From Prevotella sp. UBA2746 (GTDB lineage: Bacteria; Bacteroidota; Bacteroidia; Bacteroidales; Bacteroidaceae), in the NCBI GenBank assembly GCA_002353555.1, contig DEJO01000010.1:1-6834 (forward strand): a stretch of DNA of 6,834 bases, in the 5' to 3' direction. Of the stretch, positions 1 through 5,857 are shown one piece after another (position 1 is the stretch's first letter; each line of letters opens with the position of its first letter). A model generated the notes under the pieces. It saw only the letters and a list, made by a program, of their open reading frames with translations. It ran no database searches and had not been told where the DNA came from. Both the position numbers and the translations under genes were made by a program.

Positions 1-134
1 TCTTTTTATTTTTTATTATTACTTCTTATATTCTCATCGCAGCGAGAATACCTCTATATTCTTCATTCAAAACCCTTCATGGCACAAAACAGGCTTTTGT
101 ACACTTATACGTTTGTTTTAGGTTGTTAACAAAT

Positions 135-161
135 AGGGCTGTTTTTTCCGAAAACATCCCT
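135..161 (-). terminator. Candidate terminator hairpin of feoAB
   Basis: An inverted repeat pairs 135-145 with 151-161. The arms are 11 bp with one internal mismatch (139 against 157), and the loop is 5 nt (146-150). The outer part is A-GGG/CCC-T and the inner part is TGTTTT/AAAACA. Read on the minus strand it lies about 45 nt past the feoAB stop codon and is followed by TATTTGTT, a broken U-rich stretch. This fits an intrinsic terminator, but the inner stem is AT-rich and the U tract is weak, so the call is tentative. Confidence 0.4.
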
Positions 162-204
162 TTGGAATGCAACTACTATGTGTTTGGAATGCAACTACTA
201 TGTG
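161..204. repeat. Perfect tandem duplication of a 22-bp unit
   Basis: Bases 161-182 and 183-204 are identical 22-mers beginning TTTGGAATGC and ending CTATGTG, directly head to tail. The array ends three bases short of the feoAB stop codon, so it lies entirely in the 3' untranslated region and does not alter the protein. Its left edge abuts the candidate terminator. With only two identical copies, recent slippage or duplication is the simplest explanation. Confidence 0.9.
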
Positions 205-207
205 TGG

Positions 208-2619
208 CTACATGATACTCCCCAACTGATAAACCGCGGCAGAGACTACCCAAGCCAGGATGGTGGTGTAGGCGGCGGCGAAGAGTGCCCACCGCCACGA
301 GCCGGTCTCGCCCTTGATGGCGGCAATGGTGGCTATGCAGGGGAAGTAGAGGAGCACGAAGAGCAGGAAGCAGTAGGCGGTGAGGGGCGTGATGCCGTCG
401 CGCAGCATCTGCTGTCTGAGGTGGGTGTACTTCTCGCTGTCGTCACTGTAGCTGTCGTCATCGGCAAAGCTGTCGTCGTCGCTGTAGAGTACGCCCATCG
501 TAGAGGCTACAATCTCCTTGGCACCTACGCCGGAGACGATGCCCACGTCGAGCTTCCAGTCGAAGCCTTGCGGCCGGAATACGGGCTCGATGGTCTTGCC
601 TATGCGTCCGATGTAGCTCTGTTCCTGTTGCTGCTGCTTGCTCAGCTGGTCGTTGTGTGGGAAGTATCCCAGTGCCCAGACGATGATGCTGGCGACGAGG
701 ATGATGCCTCCCATCTTCTTCAGGTACTGCTTGCCCTTCTCCCAGGTGTGCCGGAAGATGGCTTTCCACGTGGGGAAGCGGTAGGGAGGCAGCTCCATGA
801 CGAAGGGAGTGTCTTCGCCCTTGACGACGAAGCGGCTGAAGAGGCGGCTCATGACTACCGCCATCAGGATGCCGACGGCATAGAGCGAGATCATGACCGT
901 GGAGCGCCATTGCGCGGCAAAGAAGGTTCCGATGATCATGATGTAGATAGGCATGCGTGCCGAGCATGACATCAGCGGCAGGATGAGCATGGTGATGAGG
1001 CGTGAGCGGCGGCTCTCGATGGTGCGTGTCGCCATGATTGCCGGCACGTTGCAGCCGAACCCCATGATGAGGGGTATGAACGACTTGCCGTGCAGCCCCA
1101 TCTTGTGCATCAGCTTGTCCATGATGAAGGCGGCACGTGCCATGTATCCGCTGTCTTCCATGAAGGAGATGAAGCCGTAGAGGATGAGAATCTGGGGCAG
1201 GAAGACGATGACTGAGCCCACGCCGCCGATGACGCCGTCGACGAGCATCGCCTTGACAGGACCTTCGGGCATGGTAGTGCTGAGCAGGTCGCCGAGCCAT
1301 CCCACGCCGGCATCTATCCAGTCCATGGGGTACTGGCCGAGGGTGAAGGTGGCTTCGAACATCAGCCAGATGAGCGCAATGAAGATGGGGAAGCCCAGCC
1401 ACTTGTGGGTGATGAGCCGGTCGAGGAGGTGTGTCATCTGGTAGGTGTCTTCCTCGGTGCCCATGGCATATCCGGCTTCTTGCAGCGCACCGTGGATGAA
1501 GCCGTACTTGGCATCCATGATGGCGGTCTCGCTGTCGTCCTTGGTCTCTTCCTTGATGCGCTGTGCCGCCCTGTCGCGTGCTTCCGTGATGGCTTTCCCG
1601 TCGGCAAGGGTGGCGATGTAGTGCTCCACCTCCTTGTCGTTCTCCAGGAGTTTGATGGCAAGGAAACGGGTAGAGTAGCGCTGTCTCACCAGTTCGTTTG
1701 GCTTCAGGTACTTCTGTATCTCGGTGATGCCGTTCTCTATCTCGTGTCCGTGGTGGATATGGATGTGTCGGTAAGGCTTCTCTTGTGGCTGTCCGTCGGC
1801 AGTTGCCTGCGCGTTGGATGCCTCGAAGATGCTGATGACGGTCTGGAACAGTTCGTCAACACCGCGTCCTGTGCGGAAGACGGTAGGCACCATCGGCACT
1901 CCGAAGAGCTCGCTCAGCTTCCCGTAGTCGATGTGGTCGCCGCGTTTCTCGGCCTCGTCATACATGTTCAGGGCGCACACCATGCGCAGGTTCATGTCGA
2001 TGAGCTGGGTGGTGAGGTAGAGGTTGCGCTCCAGGTTGCTGCTGTCTAAGATGTTGATGATGACGTCTGGCGTCTTTTCCGTAATCTGCTTGCGCACGTA
2101 AAGCTCTTCAGGGGAGTAGGCAGAGAGGGAGTAAGTGCCGGGCAGGTCTACGATGTTGAAGCGGTAGCCGCCCACCTCGGCATAGCCTTCCTTAGCATCG
2201 ACGGTGACACCGGAGTAGTTGCCAACGCGCTCGTGGGCACCGGAGATGAAGTTGAAGAGCGACGTCTTGCCGCAGTTGGGGTTGCCGACGAGCGCCACGC
2301 TGATGACGGGCAGCTCATCGGCGTGGTGAAGGAAAGGAGACGACGAGTGCCGGTCGCGGCTGTCGCTGCTGCCGTTGCCTTCCGCCAAGCCCGTGTCGGC
2401 ACGCCTGACGCTGATTTGGTCGGCCTCGCTGTGGCGCAATGACACCTCGTAGCCCATGACCTTGTATTTCACGGGGTCTTCCAGCGGGGCGTTGAGCAGC
2501 ACTTCCACGCGTTGTCCCTTGATGAATCCCATCTCGATGATGCGCTTGCGGAAGCCGCCGTGTCCCGATACCTTCTCTATGATGCCGTGTTCTCCTGTCT
2601 TCAGTTCTGAAAGTTTCAT
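208..2619 (-). CDS. feoB: Ferrous iron transporter with fused FeoA domain (FeoAB)
   Basis: This GTP-linked inner-membrane Fe2+ importer is 803 aa from the chosen start. Residues 1-75 are a FeoA (SH3-like) domain (MKLSELKTG, then a GGFRKRIIEMGF motif). A polar, low-complexity linker follows at 76-103. The G domain shows G1 GNPNCGKTS (112-120), G2 GVTVD (137-141), G3 DLPG (158-161), G4 NMYD (218-221) and a G5-like RTGRG near 249-253. A helical linker reaches about 400, then a polytopic membrane domain runs to the end. The membrane domain has the conserved motifs GFGCNVPAIMATR (520-532), SCSARMPIY (551-559) and LYFPC (757-761). The frame stays open 38 codons further upstream to a TTG at 2731-2733. 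That extension is translated purine tract (Lys/Arg/Glu only) and its start overlaps the candidate promoter, so I start at the ATG of 2617-2619, where FeoA begins. FeoA-FeoB fusions are known in Bacteroidetes. Oddities are a His cluster at 285-292 and a Ser/Asp loop at 713-731. Confidence 0.97.
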   Translation of the reverse strand: MKLSELKTGEHGIIEKVSGHGGFRKRIIEMGFIKGQRVEVLLNAPLEDPVKYKVMGYEVSLRHSEADQISVRRADTGLAEGNGSSDSRDRHSSSPFLHHADELPVISVALVGNPNCGKTSLFNFISGAHERVGNYSGVTVDAKEGYAEVGGYRFNIVDLPGTYSLSAYSPEELYVRKQITEKTPDVIINILDSSNLERNLYLTTQLIDMNLRMVCALNMYDEAEKRGDHIDYGKLSELFGVPMVPTVFRTGRGVDELFQTVISIFEASNAQATADGQPQEKPYRHIHIHHGHEIENGITEIQKYLKPNELVRQRYSTRFLAIKLLENDKEVEHYIATLADGKAITEARDRAAQRIKEETKDDSETAIMDAKYGFIHGALQEAGYAMGTEEDTYQMTHLLDRLITHKWLGFPIFIALIWLMFEATFTLGQYPMDWIDAGVGWLGDLLSTTMPEGPVKAMLVDGVIGGVGSVIVFLPQILILYGFISFMEDSGYMARAAFIMDKLMHKMGLHGKSFIPLIMGFGCNVPAIMATRTIESRRSRLITMLILPLMSCSARMPIYIMIIGTFFAAQWRSTVMISLYAVGILMAVVMSRLFSRFVVKGEDTPFVMELPPYRFPTWKAIFRHTWEKGKQYLKKMGGIILVASIIVWALGYFPHNDQLSKQQQQEQSYIGRIGKTIEPVFRPQGFDWKLDVGIVSGVGAKEIVASTMGVLYSDDDSFADDDSYSDDSEKYTHLRQQMLRDGITPLTAYCFLLFVLLYFPCIATIAAIKGETGSWRWALFAAAYTTILAWVVSAAVYQLGSIM

Positions 2620-2632
2620 GCTTCTACTTTTG

Positions 2633-2720
2633 TTTTTCTCTTTCTCCCTCGCTCCCTTTTCCCTTTTTCTCTTTTTCCCTTCCTCCCTTTCTCTCTTCCT
2701 CTCGTCCTCCTTCCCCTCCC
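2633..2720 (-). promoter_or_regulatory. Homopurine 5' leader of feoAB
   Basis: On the minus strand this 88-nt stretch is purine except at two positions (2651 and 2704). It fills most of the untranslated leader between the candidate promoter and the feoAB start codon. It contains several GGAGG/GGGAGG runs that resemble Shine-Dalgarno sequences, but they lie tens of bases from the ATG. Just before the ATG the leader reads AAAAACAAAAGTAGAAGC, an A-rich context usual for Bacteroidetes. The role is unknown: it could be an unstructured ribosome-loading region, a triplex-prone DNA tract, or a simple repeat expansion. Confidence 0.6.
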
Positions 2721-2722
2721 TG

Positions 2723-2755
2723 CAAAGATACAAATAATAATCGCAACCTTACAGA
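2723..2755 (-). promoter_or_regulatory. Candidate feoAB promoter (Bacteroides type)
   Basis: Reading the minus strand, TATCTTTG (2723-2730) matches the Bacteroides -7 consensus TAnnTTTG exactly. Twenty-one bases upstream sits TCTG (2752-2755), a three-of-four match to the -33 TTTG. Transcription would start near 2716-2718, giving a leader of about 97 nt before the FeoA start codon. The -33 element lies in the loop of the inverted repeat at 2738-2770. Confidence 0.55.
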
Positions 2756-2770
2756 AAAAGGCTGCGATTA
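2738..2770. repeat. Imperfect inverted repeat over the feoAB promoter region
   Basis: Arms 2738-2748 (TAATCGCAACC) and 2760-2770 (GGCTGCGATTA) pair over 11 bp with one A/C mismatch around an 11-nt loop. It lies just upstream of the candidate -7 box and contains the -33 region. Two readings are possible: a regulator-binding site for feoAB, or, as minus-strand RNA followed by TTATTTG, a terminator for the upstream acidic-protein gene. The sequence does not decide between them. Confidence 0.5.
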
Positions 2771-2778
2771 GATGATAA

Positions 2779-2798
2779 AATACCTACATGTAGGTATT
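2779..2798. promoter_or_regulatory. Perfect 20-bp palindrome between acidic gene and feoAB
   Basis: The half-site AATACCTACA is followed at once by its exact reverse complement, TGTAGGTATT. The palindrome sits 8 bp past the stop codon of the acidic-protein gene and about 60 bp upstream of the expected feoAB transcription start. A 20-bp palindrome with no spacer is typical of an operator for a dimeric repressor. As minus-strand RNA it could also fold into a short hairpin followed by TTATC, a poor terminator. It does not match the Fur box or the BlaI/MecI operator (TACAnnTGTA), so no regulator is named. Confidence 0.5.
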
Positions 2799-2806
2799 GG
2801 CAAGGA

Positions 2807-3625
2807 CTAATAGTCGTCATCGTCTGCCACGTCAGCCGCCTCCAGGTCGAGGTCATCGGCGTCTTCGAAGGTGGTGCGGTAGCTCTCTTCGGTCAGCCTG
2901 TCCTCGTCGAACTGGTCGTCATCGTCGTCATCATCGTCGTAACGATCGTCCATCTCCGGCAGGTCCTCGTCGTCCTCTTCGTCTTCGTCGCCGAGGAACT
3001 TCTTCTCTTCCGGCTGTTCTTCCTCTACCTTGAAGTGAGGTTTCTCCATTTCGGGCTTCTCCTTGGCGAAGATGGCTTCCACCCATGTGCCCTTCGGAAT
3101 CTCCAACACTTCAAACCCGTCGGCAATCTTCTTCTCGTACATGCCGCCCTTCTTCTTCAGTCGGTCCTTGGGCAGGGTGGTGGTGCTGATGTCGAAGCCG
3201 CTCTCGATGATGTCTCGGATGCTTTGAGACAGCGATTCCCAGCCGCTGCCGAAGTTGCGCTCAAGCACTTCGATGAGTTTCACGGCAGAGATGTGGTTGA
3301 TGTTCTCGTAGGTGAGGTCGGTGACGCGAAGGATAGGCTTCTTCTTGATAGCCCACTTCACCTTCGTGCTCTCGTCGAGTCGCACCTGTCCGACCTTGCA
3401 GCCGCGTGCTTCATACTTCTTGATGACCTCCGGCTTGTCTACGGTGATGACCTCAACATCGAAGGCACTCTTGACGATATCAGTATAGTGGCGTGCGTTG
3501 TCGGCAAGGTCGGCATCTTTCTCAGCCGCATCCCACATGCGGAAGATGTCGTTTTCCTGTACGTCCCACACGTTGCTTTTGTTCAATGTCTTGAGTGTCA
3601 GTGCTTTTTTGGTGTTTTTTGCCAT
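2807..3625 (-). CDS. Uncharacterised protein with long acidic C-terminal tail
   Basis: I do not recognise a named family. From the chosen start the protein is 272 aa. It has a basic N-terminus (MAKNTKKALTLKTLNKSN), a mixed globular region to about residue 186, and a strongly acidic tail from about 187 to the end with eight consecutive Asp at 230-237. There is no signal peptide or membrane segment, so it should be cytoplasmic. Residues 105-145 look helical (ISAVKLIEVLERNFGSGWESL) and a Lys-rich patch lies at 153-166. A globular domain plus acidic tail recalls RNA polymerase delta subunit and histone-chaperone-like proteins, but this is only a likeness of shape, not homology I can show. The frame also offers an ATG at 3647-3649, eight codons earlier. 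I prefer 3623-3625 because AAAAGAGAAT just precedes it and MAKNTKK is a natural start. It is divergent from rarA and upstream of feoAB. Confidence 0.85.
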   Translation of the reverse strand: MAKNTKKALTLKTLNKSNVWDVQENDIFRMWDAAEKDADLADNARHYTDIVKSAFDVEVITVDKPEVIKKYEARGCKVGQVRLDESTKVKWAIKKKPILRVTDLTYENINHISAVKLIEVLERNFGSGWESLSQSIRDIIESGFDISTTTLPKDRLKKKGGMYEKKIADGFEVLEIPKGTWVEAIFAKEKPEMEKPHFKVEEEQPEEKKFLGDEDEEDDEDLPEMDDRYDDDDDDDDQFDEDRLTEESYRTTFEDADDLDLEAADVADDDDY

Positions 3626-3692
3626 ATTCTCTTTTAGTATTGTTATCATGTATCGTATAATCGTGATTCTTACCCCCTATGGTGGAGCGGTG

Positions 3693-3724
3693 CAAAAGTA
3701 ATCAGTTTGTATCTATTTCACAAC
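3693..3724 (-). promoter_or_regulatory. Candidate promoter of the acidic-protein gene
   Basis: On the minus strand TACTTTTG (3693-3700) matches the -7 consensus TAnnTTTG. GTTG (3721-3724), three of four to the -33 TTTG, lies 20 bp upstream. The transcript would begin near 3686-3688, giving a leader of about 60 nt. It points away from the rarA promoter, whose -33 element starts only 17 bp further right. Confidence 0.6.
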
Positions 3725-3741
3725 TTTTTCACCGATATTTT

Positions 3742-3772
3742 TTTGTTGTCTGCTACAGTTTTCCTACTTTTG
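3742..3772 (+). promoter_or_regulatory. Promoter of rarA-tonB (Bacteroides type)
   Basis: TTTG at 3742-3745 and TACTTTTG at 3765-3772 match both boxes of the Bacteroides promoter with a 19-bp spacer. Transcription would begin around 3777-3780, leaving a leader of only about 10 nt before the rarA ATG and no room for a Shine-Dalgarno sequence. The gene may therefore be translated from a near-leaderless message. Confidence 0.7.
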
Positions 3773-3788
3773 CGCTTAAAAGCAGAAT

Positions 3789-5057
3789 ATGGAACCATTA
3801 GCAGAAAGACTACGACCGCGTTCGCTGGACGAGTATATCGGGCAGAAACACTTGGTGGGAGAGGGGGCAGTGATACGTAAGATGATAGAATCGAAGCGCA
3901 TCTCGTCGTTCATCTTGTGGGGACCGCCGGGTGTGGGCAAGACCACCTTGGCGCAGATTGTCGCACACGAGCTGGAGACACCTTTCTACACGCTCTCTGC
4001 CGTGACATCGGGTGTGAAGGATGTCCGCGACGTCATCCAGCGTGCACAGAGCAACCGGTTCTTCAATTCGGCATCACCTATTCTGTTTATTGACGAGATT
4101 CACCGCTTCTCGAAGTCGCAGCAAGACTCGCTGCTGGGCGCTGTGGAGAAGGGGGTGGTCACGTTGATTGGTGCCACGACAGAGAATCCGTCGTTCGAGG
4201 TCATACGTCCCTTGCTTTCGCGGTGCCAGCTCTATGTGCTGAAGTCGCTGGAGAAAGACGACCTGCTGGAACTGCTTCACAGGGCGGTGACAGAGGATGT
4301 GGAGCTGAAGAAGCGCAACATCAGGCTGACCGAGACGGGCGCGCTGCTGCGCTATAGCGGTGGCGATGCCCGCAAGCTGCTGAACATCCTGGAGCTGGTG
4401 GTGACCTCGGAGGAGGGCAGCGACGTGGAGATTACCGACGAGAAGGTGGTCTCGCGGCTGCAACAAAACCCGTTGGCATACGACAAGGACGGCGAAATGC
4501 ACTACGACATCATCTCTGCCTTCATCAAGAGCATACGGGGCAGCGACCCAGATGCGGCGCTCTACTGGATGGCACGCATGATAGAGGGGGGCGAGGACCC
4601 GCAGTTCATCGCACGCAGAATGGTGATCAGTGCGGCGGAAGACATCGGACTGGCAAACCCGAATGCGTTGCTGCTGGCGAATGCTGCCTTCGACACGGTC
4701 ATGAAGATTGGATGGCCGGAGGGAAGAATACCGTTGGCGGAGTGTGCCGTCTACCTGGCAACGAGCCCGAAGAGCAACTCTGCCTATCTGGGCATAGACG
4801 CGGCACTGGCTGAGGTACGGCAGAGTGGCAACCAACCAGTGCCGCTGCATCTGCGCAATGCGCCGACGAAGCTGATGGCTGAGCTGGGCTACAGCGACGG
4901 GTATCTGTATCCGCACGACTTCCCCGGACACTTCACGCAGCAGCAATACCTGCCCGACCAGCTGCAGGAGGCCCGCTTCTGGCATCCGCAGCACAGTCCG
5001 TCGGAAGAGAAGATGTACCAATGGATGAAAACTTGTTGGGGAGAAAGGTTTGAGTAA
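3789..5057 (+). CDS. rarA: Replication-associated recombination protein A (AAA+ ATPase)
   Basis: RarA (MgsA/YcaJ; eukaryotic relative WRNIP1) is a cytoplasmic AAA+ ATPase related to clamp loaders that acts at stalled replication forks. The 422-aa product has the usual family length. It opens with the typical PLAERLRPRSLDEYIGQ segment (residues 3-19). Walker A is GPPGVGKTT (45-53), Walker B is ILFIDEIHR (98-106), sensor 1 is GATTENPSFE (128-137), the arginine finger is in LLSRC (R145), and sensor 2 is in GGDARKLLN (191-199, R195). The C-terminal tetramerisation region is recognisable from YDKDGEMHYD and IRGSDPDAALYW (about 231-260) to EDIGLANP (284-291). The ATG at 3789 starts directly at the conserved N-terminus. 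Its stop codon overlaps the tonB start (TAATG), so the two are probably co-transcribed and translationally coupled. No key residue is missing. Confidence 0.97.
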   Translation: MEPLAERLRPRSLDEYIGQKHLVGEGAVIRKMIESKRISSFILWGPPGVGKTTLAQIVAHELETPFYTLSAVTSGVKDVRDVIQRAQSNRFFNSASPILFIDEIHRFSKSQQDSLLGAVEKGVVTLIGATTENPSFEVIRPLLSRCQLYVLKSLEKDDLLELLHRAVTEDVELKKRNIRLTETGALLRYSGGDARKLLNILELVVTSEEGSDVEITDEKVVSRLQQNPLAYDKDGEMHYDIISAFIKSIRGSDPDAALYWMARMIEGGEDPQFIARRMVISAAEDIGLANPNALLLANAAFDTVMKIGWPEGRIPLAECAVYLATSPKSNSAYLGIDAALAEVRQSGNQPVPLHLRNAPTKLMAELGYSDGYLYPHDFPGHFTQQQYLPDQLQEARFWHPQHSPSEEKMYQWMKTCWGERFE

Positions 5058-5776
5058 TGGCAGAAACAAGGAAGACAACAGCAGCTGATCTGGAGAGTAA
5101 GAGGGGGACGGGATTCCTGCTCGGACTCATCGTGGCGCTTGCCTTGGGCTTTGCAGCACTGGAGTATACGCTTCCGCAGAGCGATGAAGACATGGATGAA
5201 GAACTGCTGGAGGACATCGCACAGGACATGGAGCAGCTGCCGGCACTCGACCAGAAGGACATGGTGGCGGCGGTGCAACCGCAACAGGTGGCTGCCGTGT
5301 CGCAACAGGTGCAGGAGGTGAAGGCTGACGTGCAACAGGAACAGGCGGCTGAGGCTCCGGCAGCAACAGCTCCGAAGGCTCTGGTGCCGGTAGAGGTGCC
5401 GCCAGACATCACGGAAGAACTGATGAAGGTGCCGCCCATGCCGCTCGACTTGGACGACAATCCGCTGAAACTGCGTGTCGTCGAAAACACGCCGGAGCCG
5501 TCGATAGGCTGGATTCCCTTTATGAAGTGGCTCTCGCAGAGCCTGAAGTATCCGCCTACGGCTAAGGTGCAGAAGATACAAGGTACGGTCTTTGTCACCT
5601 TCATCGTGAATGTTGACGGCTCGGTCAGCGAGGTCACGGTGAAGAAGTCGGTGGAGCCGAGCCTTGACAGGGAGGCGCTGCGGGTGGTGAACATGATGCC
5701 GAAGTGGAATCCGGGCGTGACTAACGGCAAGCCTGCACGTGCCATGATCGGCATCCCCATCGTCTTCAAACTATAA
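5057..5776 (+). CDS. TonB family energy transducer
   Basis: TonB proteins pass proton-motive-force energy from ExbB-ExbD in the inner membrane to outer-membrane TonB-dependent transporters. The 239-aa product has a short cytoplasmic N-terminus carrying DLESKRG (11-17), a motif common in Bacteroidetes TonBs, one membrane anchor at about 18-37, and a periplasmic spacer to about 150. The C-terminal TonB domain (about 152-238) shows YPP (165-167), QGTVFVTFIVNVDGSV (175-190), LDREALRVV (203-211) and MPKWNPG (214-220). The spacer is unusual: acidic at 42-59, then rich in Gln, Ala and Val at 72-100, with fewer Pro-Lys repeats than classical TonB. It is 113 residues, probably enough to span much of the periplasm. 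Translation begins in the TAATG overlap with rarA, with AAAGG 8 nt upstream. No exbB or exbD lies in the window, and Bacteroidetes often have several TonB paralogues, so I give no gene symbol. Confidence 0.93.
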   Translation: MAETRKTTAADLESKRGTGFLLGLIVALALGFAALEYTLPQSDEDMDEELLEDIAQDMEQLPALDQKDMVAAVQPQQVAAVSQQVQEVKADVQQEQAAEAPAATAPKALVPVEVPPDITEELMKVPPMPLDLDDNPLKLRVVENTPEPSIGWIPFMKWLSQSLKYPPTAKVQKIQGTVFVTFIVNVDGSVSEVTVKKSVEPSLDREALRVVNMMPKWNPGVTNGKPARAMIGIPIVFKL

Positions 5777-5789
5777 AGCCTACACCCAT

Positions 5790-5808
5790 CCCCTCCCAAA
5801 GGGAGGGG
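5790..5808. repeat. GC-rich intergenic inverted repeat before tatD
   Basis: CCCCTCCC (5790-5797) and GGGAGGGG (5801-5808) form a perfect 8-bp stem around AAA. It begins 13 bp past the tonB stop codon. No T run follows in either direction, so it is not a standard intrinsic terminator, though the stem could protect mRNA ends. Similar GC-rich inverted repeats occur inside tatD (6103-6127) and after it (6677-6690), which suggests an interspersed repeat family. Confidence 0.7.
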
Positions 5809-5822
5809 GGAAGAGAAGGAAT

Positions 5823-5857
5823 TATGAATTGTGAATTCTGAACTATGAACTATGAAC
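5823..5857 (+). repeat. Five-copy 7-bp tandem repeat spanning the tatD start
   Basis: Five heptamers stand in exact phase: TATGAAT, TGTGAAT, TCTGAAC, TATGAAC, TATGAAC. The fourth copy supplies the tatD ATG (5845-5847) and the last two encode residues 1-4. Because 7 is not a multiple of 3, a change in copy number would move each ATG to another frame. TGTGAAT heptamers recur after tatD at 6717-6723 and 6739-6745, with CGTGAAT at 6724-6730. Confidence 0.85.

Noticed and set aside
29..50. Inverted repeat TATTCTC/GAGAATA as feoAB terminator
   Set aside because: It has a 7-bp arm but no T run after it on the minus strand, and the hairpin at 135-161 is closer to the stop codon.
108..115. Plus-strand TACGTTTG resembling a promoter -7 box
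   Set aside because: No -33 element at the right distance, and it would only transcribe antisense to feoAB.
178..969. Long plus-strand open frame (263 aa) opposite feoAB
   Set aside because: It is antisense to the well-supported transporter gene. Its composition (runs of Val, Leu, Asp, Gly) is what the complement of FeoB codons gives, with no recognisable domain.
2625..2632. Plus-strand TACTTTTG resembling a promoter -7 box
   Set aside because: No TTTG lies 19-21 bp upstream and no gene lies downstream on that strand until rarA.
2620..2733. 38-codon N-terminal extension of FeoAB starting at a TTG
   Set aside because: The extension is only Lys/Arg/Glu-type codons from the purine tract, its TTG overlaps the candidate promoter, and the FeoA domain starts at the later ATG.
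2734..2780. Fur box in the feoAB upstream region
   Set aside because: AT-rich pieces such as GATGATAAAAT give only a partial match to the 19-bp Fur consensus, with no dyad in the right phase.
4074..5078. Long minus-strand frame (334 aa) opposite rarA
   Set aside because: Antisense shadow of rarA, which has complete AAA+ motifs on the plus strand; no domain is visible in the minus frame.
5790..5808. Intrinsic terminator after tonB
   Set aside because: The stem is strong but followed by a purine stretch instead of T residues, so it is listed as a repeat only.
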